The notes: generated by a model from the sequence alone, not told the origin. A stretch of 64,000 nt of DNA from Klebsiella pneumoniae (GCA_945873095.1 CAMCBU010000002.1:1-64000); one strand, 5' to 3'. Positions 33,615-44,513 are shown, counted from the stretch's first letter. Numbers and translations are program-made.

Positions 33615-34507
33615 GGTGCTGATTTGACGAAGCGCAGGGTCATGCGATCGGATTCCCCGATCGCGTCGTACTTGCTGCGATCGAAATTCGGATCGGGTGC
33701 TTTGCCCGAGCCGTAGGGCACTGTGCTCCGTGTCGGCGGGAGCGTCCACACACCGAAGGGGTGATCTTTGGTGTCGTTGGGGTTTGCATTGATCTGCGAT
33801 CGATCCGCTAAGCGTAGCCCGGCTTTCTCAGCCGCCGCGATCACGTAAGCCTCGGTCACGTAACCACTCTCGGCCTTCGGATCTTGCGGCCCCGGATTTG
33901 CCCGATGCTGCTCGACAGCCAACACGCCACCGGGCTTCAAAGAAACCGCGAGACTCGCAAAGTGACGATCAACCAAGCCCTCGACTCGCATCCAGCCATG
34001 GATCACCCGCGACAACAGGATGAAGTCGTAGCTGCTCGCGGCCAGAGGCGCCGCGGTGGCGCCCCAGTTGACGAGCTCGACCTTGCCATAGATTTTGTCG
34101 TCGGCGAAACGCGCCGCGAAATCGGCGCGGCTCTTGCGAGCGGCCTCGGTGATCGACGGATTGGCAAGATCCGCGGCCGTTGCGCTATACCGGCCGCCGG
34201 TGCGCGCCGCATAAGGGGCCAGGATACGAGTCCACCATCCGCCGCCCGGCTGCACCTCGAGAATGCTCGCGCCCGGCTTCAAACCCCAGAACTGCAAGTT
34301 TTCGACGGGCTTACGGGCCGCATCGCGCGATTTCTCATCGGCCGAGCGCCAATCGCCGGCGATGACCTCACTCAAGACGGGATCCTTCGGCGTTGCAGCG
34401 CTTGCACTCGTCGCGGCGAGCGCGCTCGTCACGATAAGCGCACTAGGCGCGGCCAAGCTTGCGACGATCGAAGCCAAAATAACTTGCTTGAGTAACGGGA
34501 TTTTCAT
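33611..34507 (-). CDS. Predicted exported SAM-dependent methyltransferase (COG4798-like)
   Basis: Signal peptide MKIPLLKQVILASIVASLAAPSALIVTSALAATSASA; ILEVQPGGGWWTRILAPYAARTGGRYSA; SYDFILLSRVIHGWM. Confidence 0.82.
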   Translation of the reverse strand: MKIPLLKQVILASIVASLAAPSALIVTSALAATSASAATPKDPVLSEVIAGDWRSADEKSRDAARKPVENLQFWGLKPGASILEVQPGGGWWTRILAPYAARTGGRYSATAADLANPSITEAARKSRADFAARFADDKIYGKVELVNWGATAAPLAASSYDFILLSRVIHGWMRVEGLVDRHFASLAVSLKPGGVLAVEQHRANPGPQDPKAESGYVTEAYVIAAAEKAGLRLADRSQINANPNDTKDHPFGVWTLPPTRSTVPYGSGKAPDPNFDRSKYDAIGESDRMTLRFVKSAP

Positions 34508-34666
34508 CGAGACGCCTCATGTCCTTGAGTATTGGCGGACGGGAATGCCCGGCAAAGGCTAGCAGAAGCCTGTTGCAGCGCCCAGTCGGGGGACGCGGCG
34601 ACCACGGCTCGAACGCGATGAGCGCATCCTTGAGCCTACGAGCGCGACTTTCGGCTATCTAACGAC

Positions 34667-35497
34667 ATGAACACCAAACTCGACATCAAAACCATCACCG
34701 AATTCCTCGCCGAGCAACCGAACGTCGACGTCAGTCGGGCGTGGGAGCGTTGCTGGGGCATCCATTCCGGCATCGTCGAGCGCGTCAAACAGCGCTTCGC
34801 CGTCGAGAAGCACCCCTCGACGCTCGGCAGCGAGTATTACACCTCGCTCGATGGCGGTATGGAGGGCTCGTTCAATGCCTGGACCGGCCCACGCGTCGAA
34901 TGGCTCGTGCACTCTTGGCTCGGTAATCGCAAGGCGAGCTTGCTCGATATGAATGCGACCGTGTTTCTCTCACAACAAAATCGAGTGCCGCACTTGGTCG
35001 TGATCTTCGGCACCGTACCGAAACTGTTTTTCTATGCGGACTACACGCCGCGCGTCGACCTGCGCACCAATCTCGACTACGTCAATCATTACTACGAGCC
35101 CGCCAACGCCAGTGCGATTCGGTTTCGAGGGCTGTCGAAATTCACTTGGAATTGGAGCCACGGCACGTATCTGCGCGGCTTGATGTCGCCGGTCTGCACG
35201 AGTGTTATGGGTGAACTCAACGAGGAGAATATCGCCACCTGCGAAAGCTACTTGCAAGAATTCGTCGGACGCTGGTTCGACTGGATCGACGAAGCCGAGC
35301 AGCAGCCTCTCGCTCCCGAAGAGCGTCTCGCGCAACAGGCCTACGATCACTATGTGCGCGAAATCGGGTACCGTACCGATCCCATGAACGTACTCGCGCA
35401 GCGTGCTTTTGGTCCGGACGAGTTTCAGCGTCGCCTCGAGCTGCGCATGGGACTTGGCCAGATCGCCGAAACCCGAGGCAAGGTGGCGATCGATTGA
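34667..35497 (+). CDS. Red chlorophyll catabolite reductase (RCCR)-like protein
   Basis: Collinear with recalled Arabidopsis ACD2: VPHLVVIF, TPRVDLRTNLDYVNHYYE, YLRGLMSPVCTSV, ESYLQEFVGRWFDWID. Confidence 0.72.
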   Translation: MNTKLDIKTITEFLAEQPNVDVSRAWERCWGIHSGIVERVKQRFAVEKHPSTLGSEYYTSLDGGMEGSFNAWTGPRVEWLVHSWLGNRKASLLDMNATVFLSQQNRVPHLVVIFGTVPKLFFYADYTPRVDLRTNLDYVNHYYEPANASAIRFRGLSKFTWNWSHGTYLRGLMSPVCTSVMGELNEENIATCESYLQEFVGRWFDWIDEAEQQPLAPEERLAQQAYDHYVREIGYRTDPMNVLAQRAFGPDEFQRRLELRMGLGQIAETRGKVAID

Positions 35498-36030
35498 TCG
35501 CCGTCAGGCTAGCCCGTCCCGAGGATGCTGCGGCGATCGTCGCGCTCGTGAATGCAGCTTATCGCGGCGATAGCAGCCGCGCGGGCTGGACAACCGAGGC
35601 GGACCTGCTCGGCGGTCAGCGCACCGATGCAGCGGCGATTGCCGACTTCATCGCAGGGGCACCGCAGCAGCGGATGCTGGTCCACGAAGCTGCGGATGGC
35701 GCGCTGCACGCGTGCGTGCAGCTGCAGAACCGCGGTGACTATGCGTATCTTGGCATGCTGACCATCCGGCCCACACTGCAAGCTGCCGGGCTTGGCCGCG
35801 CCCTGCTCACGGCGGCCGAGCGTGACGTACAAACTCATTGGGGCAGTCAGCGTATGGTCATGACGGTGATCGAACAGCGTCGCGAGCTCATCGCTTGGTA
35901 TGAGCGCCGCGGCTATGTCTGCACGGGCGAGACTGCCGCATTCCCGTATGGCGATCCGCGCTTTGGCGAGCCCAAACGAGCCGATCTGCGCTTCGTGGTG
36001 CTTGCCAAAGAATTGCTTGTCGTACCGTGA
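35494..36030 (+). CDS. GNAT family N-acetyltransferase
   Basis: RLARPEDAAAIVALVNAAYRGD; YLGMLTIRPTLQAAGLGRALLTAAE; overlaps RCCR-like stop. Confidence 0.93.
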   Translation: MIAVRLARPEDAAAIVALVNAAYRGDSSRAGWTTEADLLGGQRTDAAAIADFIAGAPQQRMLVHEAADGALHACVQLQNRGDYAYLGMLTIRPTLQAAGLGRALLTAAERDVQTHWGSQRMVMTVIEQRRELIAWYERRGYVCTGETAAFPYGDPRFGEPKRADLRFVVLAKELLVVP

Positions 36031-36091
36031 TGCGCGGGCAACCTTATCCGCTCGTCATAGATTCGTCATGCGGGCTCACTAACCTGCAGTC

Positions 36092-37168
36092 ATGCGCAAA
36101 TTTCCCCTGCTCATCAGCTGTGTATTGGCGGCGTACATGGTGAACACCATCGCTGCACCCATCGTCATCGCCCATCGTGGCGCCTCGGGTTATCGCCCCG
36201 AACACACGCTCGAGGCGTATCAGCTCGCTATCGACATGGGTGCGGATTACATCGAACCCGATCTCGTCGCGACGCGTGATGGCCATCTCGTCGCGAGGCA
36301 CGAACCGGATATCAGCCAAACGACTGATGTCGCCTCGAGGGCGGAGTTCGCCGATCGAAAACGCACCGTCATGATCGATGGCATCGAAACGACCGGCTGG
36401 TTCACGGTGGACTTCACCCTCGCCGAACTACGCCGCTTACGAGCCGTGCAGCCGAGACCGGATCGATCAAAAGAATTCGATGGTCAGTTTCTGGTGCCAA
36501 CTTTCGAAGAAATCATCGCTCTCGCGCAACGCGAATCAAAAGCGCGCGGCCGAACCATCGGTATCTATCCTGAAACCAAGCATCCGAGTTGGCACTGCGC
36601 CCTCGGGTTGTCGCTCGAACAGCCGTTACTGGCCGCGCTTGCGAAAGCCGGCTGGAGCGATCGGCAGGCGCCGGTCTTCATTCAGTCCTTTGAAGCTGGC
36701 AATTTGCAGTGGTTACGCAGCCGCACTTCAGTGAAGCTGGTTCAACTCGTGGGCGGCGTCGGGTCGAACGCCGATGGTTCGGTGATCCTGCCACCGTCGT
36801 TTGCACAAGCCGGCTGTGCAAGCTATCCCGTGGGGAACCTGCCGACGAACTTCGCATCAGCTGAGGCGTTTGAAAAGATCGCAAGCTATGCAGACGGTAT
36901 CGGTCCTTGGAAACGCTTTTTGATCGGCGAGCGCGAGGGGCGTGCGACCCCACCGACCGACTTCGTCAAGCTCGCACACGCCGCCGGCTTGCAGGTCCAC
37001 CCTTGGACATTCCGCAACGAGCAGATGCATCTGCTTGCCGACTATGCTGGCGATCCGCTCGCCGAATATCGAGCCTTCATCGAACTCGGTGTCGATGGCG
37101 TTTTCAGCGATTTTCCGGATACGGCTCGTAAAGCCATCGACACGCCATCGCAGTCGGCATCGCCGTAG
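36092..37168 (+). CDS. Glycerophosphodiester phosphodiesterase (exported)
   Basis: IVIAHRGASGYRPEHTLEAYQLAIDMGADYIEPDLVATRDGHLVARHEPDI. Confidence 0.97.
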   Translation: MRKFPLLISCVLAAYMVNTIAAPIVIAHRGASGYRPEHTLEAYQLAIDMGADYIEPDLVATRDGHLVARHEPDISQTTDVASRAEFADRKRTVMIDGIETTGWFTVDFTLAELRRLRAVQPRPDRSKEFDGQFLVPTFEEIIALAQRESKARGRTIGIYPETKHPSWHCALGLSLEQPLLAALAKAGWSDRQAPVFIQSFEAGNLQWLRSRTSVKLVQLVGGVGSNADGSVILPPSFAQAGCASYPVGNLPTNFASAEAFEKIASYADGIGPWKRFLIGEREGRATPPTDFVKLAHAAGLQVHPWTFRNEQMHLLADYAGDPLAEYRAFIELGVDGVFSDFPDTARKAIDTPSQSASP

Positions 37169-37177
37169 ATCGCCCAA

Positions 37178-37208
37178 AGAAAAAGGCCCGGCGTTTGACG
37201 GCCGGGCC
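37178..37208 (-). terminator. Intrinsic terminator for the TonB-dependent receptor gene
   Basis: GGCCCGGC-N8-GCCGGGCC; minus strand runs into CCTTTTTCTTT. Confidence 0.85.
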
Positions 37209-37254
37209 TCAACAACTGCGGTCTGTCGCCGCTTAGAACTTAACCACTTAAAAC

Positions 37255-39768
37255 TTAGAAGTTGTAACTAAAGTCGAGTCCGATCTGACGCTCGCGACGC
37301 AGCACCCCGAAGAAGCCACGCGGCAGCGAGTAGGAGGCGACGGACGTTGCCGGGGTGGCCGGCACGGTCAAACCGTTCACGCCGATCAGGTTCTGCTGCA
37401 ACCAACGAGTCGCACCCGGCGAGGAATCTTCGTTGGTCAGGTTGCGACCGTAGATACCCACCTTCCAGTCGTTGGTCTGGATACCGAAGCGCGCACCGAG
37501 CAAGGTTGCCGCACCGGTATTAGCGAGGTTATGTACCTGCACCCACTTCTTGCTGGTGTAGGACAAGTCGCTGTTGAGGTAGAACTCGTAGTCACCACCG
37601 AACACCGGGCGGATGAAGTCGGCCGTCAAAGAAGCCGTGTTCTTTGCCGCCAGCGGGAACTCGTTACCGGCGATCGAGCAGCTGCCCTGACCGTTCAGGT
37701 TACGAGCCGTCGAGTTCGGATCGTTCGGATTGAAGATGCCGCCACCACTCGTGATGGTGAATTGCATGTCATCGCAACCCTTGGTGAACTCGGTATCCGC
37801 CAACGCGTAGTTGAAGCCGAGGGTCAGTTCGTCGGTGGCAGCGAACTTGGCTTCGACTTCGAAGCCCTTCACTTCGCCATCACCCTGGTTGGTCGAGATC
37901 GAGGTCACGGCACCGGTCGACGCTTGGATCGGCGTCGTCAGCTGAATCGCAGTGACGTCCATCTTGAAGACGGCGACGTTGAACACGAGGCGGTTGTTCA
38001 TCCACGTGGACTTCATGCCGACTTCGTAGTTGACCGACTCTTCCTGATCGAATGACTCGTCCAGCGGGCGGCCATTGATGATCGCGATCGAACCGTTGAA
38101 CCCGCCCGGCTTGTAGCCCTTGGCGTAGTTGGCGTACAGCGTCAGATCGTCAGCGGCCTTGTAGTTGACCGTCACGCGCGGTGTGGTCGACTTCCAGGTG
38201 TCGTTACCACGCAGGCTCGAGTCGTAAGTCACGACGGTCGGGCCCCCCTGCAGATTCACGACGGGCGTGTAGTCGATCTGACCTTTTTGTTCCTCGGCGC
38301 GGCGTACTTCAGCCGACGCCGACAGCTTGTCGGTGAAGTCGAACTCGACCGAACCGAAAATGGCTTCGTTCTCGATCGTAAAGATTTTCTCGGGACGATC
38401 CTGGCCATTGAGGCTCGCAAAGTCGACGCGATACTGCTTCTGCTCCCAGTCGAACTGGTAAGCGCCCACGGACCAACGGAAACGCCGATCTTGTGGTGAT
38501 TCGATCTTGGCCTCGAGCGACCAGTCTCGATACTTGTCGACCGCCGAGCTCGCACCCGTGGCCATCGGCTGCACGCCGTTGACGTTGGCACCGATGATGT
38601 TCATCGACGAATGGTCGCTATCCGCGCCCGTCTTGCGATCGTCGCGGCGGCTGCCGGCATTGATACTCGCCGTGTAGCCCGAGCCGTTGATATCCCAGCT
38701 CAAAGACGCGAGCAGTAAATCGAGGTCACGATGCACGCCGGAGAACGCCACGCCTTGGCGGGTATCGTAGACACCGTTCGGCGTCGCCGGCACCAAGTAA
38801 TTCACGTTCGGGATACCCGGGACCTGAACGATGGGCTGGGTGACCGGCGCATCGTTCAAGTAAAGCGGCCGCGCTTGGATCTCGCCGCAAAAATATTGGT
38901 TGCGGTTGGTGGATCCCGTCAGGCGGTACGAGGCCAGCGAACGCGTGCCGGGCGCGCAATTATTGAATTCCGGCGACTGATAAAACAGCGGACGCGTGCC
39001 GTCACGGTCGCGATTGTGCGCAGCACGCAATCGCAGCTCGACGTTCTCGGTCGGCTGGAAATTCAGCGTGCCGCCAAAGGAGACGCTGTTCTCGTCACCG
39101 ATGGTCTTGCCGGTCAACTGGTTCTTCCATTGACCGTCGAAGTCGTAGTAACGAACTGAGAGACCGCCGGACAAGGTGTCGGACACACGGCCGCTCAAGC
39201 GACCGCTGATTTGGCGCTCATCGCCATCAGCACCGCCGCTGACCGACGCCTTCATCTCATCGCCAGGGCGGCGCGTGATGAAGTTGATCGCGCCCGCATA
39301 GGTGTTGCGACCGTAGAGAGCGCTCTGCGGACCGCGAATGACCTCGACGCGCTCGACTTCGGCCATATCCAAAGTTTGGATATCGCCCGGGTAGTAGACG
39401 CCGTCGACGAAGTAGGCAACACCGGTCTCGACGGTGGCGTTCGTGCCGGCGAGCACGCTCGCCAAGCCACGTACCACCGGACGCTCGTTGGAGCGACCGA
39501 AAGACTTGGAGAACACGAGACCCGGCGCAAACTTCGCGAGGTCGTCGATCGAATTGACTTGGCGGTTGGTGATGTCGGCCGCTGACAACGCCGTCACGGC
39601 GAGCGGCACTTCCTGCAGTGACTCTTCGCGCTTACGCGCGGTCACCACGATCTCTTCTAGAGCCGGGCCCGCCGAAGCAGATTCCGATTGTGCAAACCCG
39701 GCTTGGCCCGCAAGCGCACCGGCACCCATCGACAACAATGCCGCGAGCGGCACTTTCTTCAGACTCAT
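37255..39768 (-). CDS. TonB-dependent receptor
   Basis: Signal peptide, ALEEIVVTARKREESLQEVPLAVTAL plug, DMAEVERVEVIRGPQSALYGRNTYAGAINFITRRP. Confidence 0.97.
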   Translation of the reverse strand: MSLKKVPLAALLSMGAGALAGQAGFAQSESASAGPALEEIVVTARKREESLQEVPLAVTALSAADITNRQVNSIDDLAKFAPGLVFSKSFGRSNERPVVRGLASVLAGTNATVETGVAYFVDGVYYPGDIQTLDMAEVERVEVIRGPQSALYGRNTYAGAINFITRRPGDEMKASVSGGADGDERQISGRLSGRVSDTLSGGLSVRYYDFDGQWKNQLTGKTIGDENSVSFGGTLNFQPTENVELRLRAAHNRDRDGTRPLFYQSPEFNNCAPGTRSLASYRLTGSTNRNQYFCGEIQARPLYLNDAPVTQPIVQVPGIPNVNYLVPATPNGVYDTRQGVAFSGVHRDLDLLLASLSWDINGSGYTASINAGSRRDDRKTGADSDHSSMNIIGANVNGVQPMATGASSAVDKYRDWSLEAKIESPQDRRFRWSVGAYQFDWEQKQYRVDFASLNGQDRPEKIFTIENEAIFGSVEFDFTDKLSASAEVRRAEEQKGQIDYTPVVNLQGGPTVVTYDSSLRGNDTWKSTTPRVTVNYKAADDLTLYANYAKGYKPGGFNGSIAIINGRPLDESFDQEESVNYEVGMKSTWMNNRLVFNVAVFKMDVTAIQLTTPIQASTGAVTSISTNQGDGEVKGFEVEAKFAATDELTLGFNYALADTEFTKGCDDMQFTITSGGGIFNPNDPNSTARNLNGQGSCSIAGNEFPLAAKNTASLTADFIRPVFGGDYEFYLNSDLSYTSKKWVQVHNLANTGAATLLGARFGIQTNDWKVGIYGRNLTNEDSSPGATRWLQQNLIGVNGLTVPATPATSVASYSLPRGFFGVLRRERQIGLDFSYNF

Positions 39769-39798
39769 GTTGTACTCCCCGTTGGCATCGTCTTACGG

Positions 39799-39830
39799 AC
39801 GGATATCCGTAAAGCGACGATTAATTCGTC
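39799..39830. promoter_or_regulatory. Palindrome-rich region upstream of TonB-dependent receptor
   Basis: Perfect palindrome ACGGATATCCGT (39799-39810), then GACGA-TTAAT-TCGTC (39816-39830). Confidence 0.35.
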
Positions 39831-39956
39831 TTTATGGCATGACTTTATCCCACAATATTTCGAGGATGTAACCCCCCCAACCACCGTGTCGCCCGATCAC
39901 CACAATGAGGTTATTCTGATATTTTTTAGAATGAGTCTGATTCGCTAAACCAAAGC

Positions 39957-41909
39957 CTATCCGCGCAGCTGATCGATGATCGCCGGGTTCTCCAAAGTAC
40001 TGATGTCCTGCGTGATCGCCTCGCCGCGTGCGATGGCGCGCAACAAGCGGCGCATGATCTTGCCCGACCGGGTTTTCGGCAGATTGTCGGCGAATCGGAT
40101 GTCGTCGGGCTTAGCAATGGCGCCCAATTGTTCACTCACCCAGTCGCGCAATTCTTTCTCGAAGGCGCTCGTGTCTCCCACCGGTCTCGCGCCGCGACAG
40201 ACGACGAAGGCGAAAACTGACTCACCTTTGATCTCGTGTTGCTTCCCTACCACGGCGGCCTCCGCGATCCGTGGATGCGCGACGAGCGCCGACTCGATTT
40301 CCATCGTCCCGAGGCGATGCCCCGCCACATTCAAGACATCATCGATACGACCCATGATCCAGTAGTAACCGTCGGCGTCACGATGTGCGCTGTCACCCGC
40401 GACGTAATAGCGGTTTTGGAACTTCGACCAGTAGGTGTCGAGGTAGCGCTGGTTATCACCCCAGATGGTGCGCAACATCGACGGCCAAGGCTCCCGAATG
40501 ACGAGATAACCACCCGCGTCAGGCGTTGTCACGCTCTGCCCCGCATCGTCGACGATATCCGCCGCGATACCCGGCAAAGGTTGCGTGCAAGAGCCTGGCT
40601 TGGTGGCCGTCACCCCCGGCAGCGGTGAAATCAACATCGCGCCCGTTTCGGTCTGCCACCATGTATCCACGATCGGACAACGGCCGCGCCCGATCACGCG
40701 GTGGTACCACATCCACGCCTCGGGATTGATCGGTTCACCGACGCTGCCGAGCAAGCGCAACCGCGACAAATCGTAACCTGCCGGGATCTCGTCACCGAGT
40801 TTCATCAAAGCGCGAATCGCGGTCGGCGCCGTATAGAGAATGGTGACACCGTGTTGTTCGCAGATACGCCAAAACCGCCCTCCATCGGGGAACGTGGGAG
40901 CGCCTTCGTACATGACGATCGTTGCGCCCGCGGCCAGCGGTCCGTAGGCGACGTAACTGTGGCCGGTGATCCAACCCACATCCGCGGTACACCAGAAGAC
41001 ATCGGTCGCCTGCAGATCGAAGACCCAAAGATAGGTGAGCTTGGCGCCGAGCAGATATCCCGCGCTCGCGTGTTGAATGCCTTTGGGCTTACCGGTCGAC
41101 CCGGAGGTGTAGAGCAAAAACAGCGGATGCTCGGCATCAACCCAGCGCGGCGCGCAATCCGTCGGCATGTCTGCGACGAGTTCGTGCCACCAATGATCGC
41201 GCCCGGTTTTCATCGGCACCGCAGCGCCCGTTCGTCGCAGCACGATGACATCCCGCACGCTCGCGCAACCGTCGGCAAGCGCCTTGTCGGTGGCCGCCTT
41301 CAATTCGACGATATTGCCGCCGCGCCAGCCACCATCGGCGGTGACCACACAGACCGCACCGGCATCCTCGATGCGATCTTTGAGCGACACTGCCGAAAAG
41401 CCACCGAACACCACCGAGTGAATCGCACCGATGCGCGCGCAGGCCTGCATCGCGATCACCGCCTCGGGTACCAGCGGCATATAGATCACCACACGATCGC
41501 CACTGCCGATACCACGCGCCGACAGTGCGTTGGCGAAGCGGCAAACTTCGGCATGCAACTCGCGATACGTGAGCTTGCGGATATCGCCAGCTTCGCCCTC
41601 GAAAATGATGGCGGTCTTGTCACCTTGCTGCTCGAGATGCACATCGAGGCAATTCCACGACACGTTCAGGCGACCGTCGGTAAACCAACGGAAATTCGGT
41701 GCCTGCGATCGATCGAGCGTAACGGTGAAGGGTCGCTGCCAAGCCAGATGCGCGCGCGCGAGATCCGCCCAGTATCCGGGCGGATCTTCGGCTGCCTGCG
41801 CGCGCAAGCGAGCGACCTCTGCAGCACTGAGACGCGCCGCTGCCACGAAAGCCGGATCCGGCTCGAAACGTCGCTGCTCGATCAGCACTGATTCGATGTT
41901 CTGCTGCAT
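39957..41909 (-). CDS. acs: Acetyl-CoA synthetase (AMP-forming)
   Basis: 650 aa; [47 protein letters not shown]. Confidence 0.97.
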   Translation of the reverse strand: MQQNIESVLIEQRRFEPDPAFVAAARLSAAEVARLRAQAAEDPPGYWADLARAHLAWQRPFTVTLDRSQAPNFRWFTDGRLNVSWNCLDVHLEQQGDKTAIIFEGEAGDIRKLTYRELHAEVCRFANALSARGIGSGDRVVIYMPLVPEAVIAMQACARIGAIHSVVFGGFSAVSLKDRIEDAGAVCVVTADGGWRGGNIVELKAATDKALADGCASVRDVIVLRRTGAAVPMKTGRDHWWHELVADMPTDCAPRWVDAEHPLFLLYTSGSTGKPKGIQHASAGYLLGAKLTYLWVFDLQATDVFWCTADVGWITGHSYVAYGPLAAGATIVMYEGAPTFPDGGRFWRICEQHGVTILYTAPTAIRALMKLGDEIPAGYDLSRLRLLGSVGEPINPEAWMWYHRVIGRGRCPIVDTWWQTETGAMLISPLPGVTATKPGSCTQPLPGIAADIVDDAGQSVTTPDAGGYLVIREPWPSMLRTIWGDNQRYLDTYWSKFQNRYYVAGDSAHRDADGYYWIMGRIDDVLNVAGHRLGTMEIESALVAHPRIAEAAVVGKQHEIKGESVFAFVVCRGARPVGDTSAFEKELRDWVSEQLGAIAKPDDIRFADNLPKTRSGKIMRRLLRAIARGEAITQDISTLENPAIIDQLRG

Positions 41910-41931
41910 GCCCCCTCCGCTCCTTGCGAGC

Positions 41932-42828
41932 TTATACGTACGGATCCACCGACAAGCGCTTGAACCGTTTGTGCAACCAAAGATATTGCGATGGCAACCG
42001 ACGAATTTCGGCTTCGATCAATTCGTGATGCAAGCGCGTATCGGCGATGCTATCGCCGGAGGGAATACGTTCGAGCGCCGGCCCGATTCGGACTCGATAG
42101 CCCGTGCTACCCGCAAGTCGTTCCACGAAATACGGCAAGACGATGGCGCCAGTCAGCTCGGCAAGGCGCGACGTCGCCGTGTTGGTGGCGACGGGCTGCC
42201 CGAAGAACGGGACTTCCTCAGCGCCTTTGCCGCGAAAGGCTTGATCTGGCGCATACCAGACGATACCGGCTCGCTTGAGCACTCGTACCATGCTGCGAAT
42301 GTCGTCGCTGGCGATCATGCCGGCTGAGACGGCGCCGCGATACCGCCGAAAGAACTCCGTCATCAGTAGATTCTTTGAAGGCTTGTACACGGCATGCACC
42401 TCGCGGATCGCGGTGGCGAGGCGCGCGCCGATTTCGAGCGTCGTGAAATGGGCGGCCAGCAGGATCACGCCGCGCCCGGCAGCGTGATAGCGATCGAGTT
42501 CATCGAGCCCCTCGAACTCTGCCAGTGAGAGCAATCGTTGTCGGTCTGCGAACCAAGCGAGTGCCGTCTCGCATATAGTGATACCGGAATCCCTGAAATG
42601 TTCTGCTGCGACCTTGGCGCGTTGCTCCGGCGACCAATCGGGAAAACACCAGCGAAGATTTCGATCGACGACCGCTCTCTGCGGCAGCGGGAGTCGGTAA
42701 GCAAAACTCCCGACTCGGGCACCGAACTGCAGGAGCTTGGGATAATCCCAGTGCGCCAAGCGGCGCAGCAGCAGCAAGGCCGCCCAAAGGGGCCAGTAGA
42801 GCGGCAACAGAAAGCGCAGTCGAATCAC
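41932..42828 (-). CDS. Lysophospholipid/lipid A acyltransferase (LpxL/HtrB-like)
   Basis: [66 protein letters not shown]. Confidence 0.95.
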   Translation of the reverse strand: MIRLRFLLPLYWPLWAALLLLRRLAHWDYPKLLQFGARVGSFAYRLPLPQRAVVDRNLRWCFPDWSPEQRAKVAAEHFRDSGITICETALAWFADRQRLLSLAEFEGLDELDRYHAAGRGVILLAAHFTTLEIGARLATAIREVHAVYKPSKNLLMTEFFRRYRGAVSAGMIASDDIRSMVRVLKRAGIVWYAPDQAFRGKGAEEVPFFGQPVATNTATSRLAELTGAIVLPYFVERLAGSTGYRVRIGPALERIPSGDSIADTRLHHELIEAEIRRLPSQYLWLHKRFKRLSVDPYV

Positions 42829-43727
42829 GCGGATCTCGCCGTCGACTGCAGCGCTGCGAGCCGTTCGCTCTGACGGCGCAACATCGGCCCGAACTGGTGT
42901 CGATCGAAAAATTCGTCGAGTGCGACCCGATTTGGTGCGGAAAGTCGCAAATCCTCGCGCACCGCTGCGATGGGCGCATCGCGAACGATCTCGGTCAGGC
43001 GGCGCGCCAAGAAGGCGGCGTCGCGGTGCTCCAGCAACTTCTCGGGCAGCTTCGTGGCACCGCGAATCGGCAGCTGCGCCACCACATCGAGATTGTCGTA
43101 GAGCTCTTCGAGCGAGACGAATTCTTTGAGCAAAGCCGCGGCCGTCTTGGGGCCAACACCCGGCACGCCCTTGATGTTGTCGACGGCATCGCCCGTCAAA
43201 GCAAGATAATCGGCATACCGCTCGGGTGCCACTCCAAAGTGGGCCTCGATGTCGTGATATTGCAGCCGCAAGTTTTCGGTGTAGTTCCAGTAGGTGTCGC
43301 CTTCGCAGATCAACTGTGCGAGATCCTTGTCGCGCGTGACGACCGTCGAGGCGATACCCTCGCGGCGCAATTTCGCATGCAAAGTACCAATGATGTCGTC
43401 GGCTTCAAATTCGCCGCTGCCGAACTCGGCCACACCGAGATGACGACAAAATTCCCGGCATCCCTCGAACTGCAGCTTGAGATCGGGCGGTGCGGGCTCA
43501 CGATTGGCTTTGTAGCTCGGATCGATCCGATTACGAAACGAGGTGGTCAAGCTCTCATCGAACGCCACGGCGAGATAGGTCGGCTTGGCACGCTCGATGA
43601 GATCCCCCAAAAATCGCGCAAATCCGAACACGGCGTGCGCGGGATTCCCGTCGCGATCGACCATGTCGGGCGGCATCGAGTAATACGCGCGGAATATATA
43701 GACCGAGGCGTCGACGAGGTGGATCAC
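42825..43727 (-). CDS. 5'-3' exonuclease (PolA N-terminal/ExoIX-like)
   Basis: MIHLVDASVYIFRAYYSMP; SGEFEADDIIGTLHAKLRREG; GDAVDNIKGVPGVGPKTAAALL. Confidence 0.95.
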   Translation of the reverse strand: MIHLVDASVYIFRAYYSMPPDMVDRDGNPAHAVFGFARFLGDLIERAKPTYLAVAFDESLTTSFRNRIDPSYKANREPAPPDLKLQFEGCREFCRHLGVAEFGSGEFEADDIIGTLHAKLRREGIASTVVTRDKDLAQLICEGDTYWNYTENLRLQYHDIEAHFGVAPERYADYLALTGDAVDNIKGVPGVGPKTAAALLKEFVSLEELYDNLDVVAQLPIRGATKLPEKLLEHRDAAFLARRLTEIVRDAPIAAVREDLRLSAPNRVALDEFFDRHQFGPMLRRQSERLAALQSTARSA

Positions 43728-43764
43728 GAAGTCGGGCCTGGTGATCGGCTGCGGTTGACCGGGG

Positions 43765-44418
43765 TCAACCGAAGAATTGACGGATGCGACCGTGCAAAGG
43801 ACTGCTGCGGGGAAAGTGGGCCAGCAAATATTCCATTTGGTCGAAAAGCACTCGACGGCCCTTGAGGAAGATGTACTCGGCGTAAGTCGGCGTGAACGGC
43901 ACCGCGAGCAACTGCATCTTGGCCTGCTCGGGCGTACGCCAGGCCTTGAAGTTGTTACAGCGACGGCAAGCGGTCACCACGTTCGTCCAGACATCACGCC
44001 CGCTTTGCGAAAAAGGCCGGACGTGATCGCGAGACAGCTCGCGCGTCGGGAACCGCTGTCCGCAGTAAAGACAGAGATAGGCGTCGCGCCGAAACAAGGT
44101 CTGGTTGTTGAGCGGCGGGACGTAATCCTGGCGCAGATGACCCGGATTACCGCTTTGGCCGCGAGTGGCGATGATCGAGTTGACCTCGAGCACCGTCCGC
44201 TGACCCGTCAATGCGTTGGTGCCACCATAGAGACGAATGATCGGCGTGCCGCAGGTGTAGGCGACCTGTTCCTGATGATAGAGCCGAGCAGCCTCTCGGT
44301 AATCGATCCATTCGAGCGGCATACCCGAAACGTCGGTGCGTAGCACCGGCTGTTGCAAACTCACCCCTTCGGCAGGGCGGGCAACAATGCGGAGGTCCTC
44401 GTGATCGGCAGCACTCAT
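43765..44418 (-). CDS. HNH endonuclease family protein
   Basis: CLYCGQRFPTRELSRDHVRPFSQSGRDVWTNVVTACRRCNNFKAWRTPEQA. Confidence 0.93.
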   Translation of the reverse strand: MSAADHEDLRIVARPAEGVSLQQPVLRTDVSGMPLEWIDYREAARLYHQEQVAYTCGTPIIRLYGGTNALTGQRTVLEVNSIIATRGQSGNPGHLRQDYVPPLNNQTLFRRDAYLCLYCGQRFPTRELSRDHVRPFSQSGRDVWTNVVTACRRCNNFKAWRTPEQAKMQLLAVPFTPTYAEYIFLKGRRVLFDQMEYLLAHFPRSSPLHGRIRQFFG

Positions 44419-44513
44419 CTGTCCGTTAAAGATAGCAGTCCGGCGACGAGATTCAACGGTAAAAACGTGAACGTCGTATCATCCGCCCTGCCCGCTGCGA
44501 CCCTGAGGTTCCC

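Noticed and set aside
43765-44418. HNH endonuclease as part of a defence island with the adjacent 5'-3' exonuclease
   Set aside because: No restriction, methylation or other defence gene nearby; both are common housekeeping-type chromosomal genes, and the neighbours are lipid acyltransferase and pntAB.
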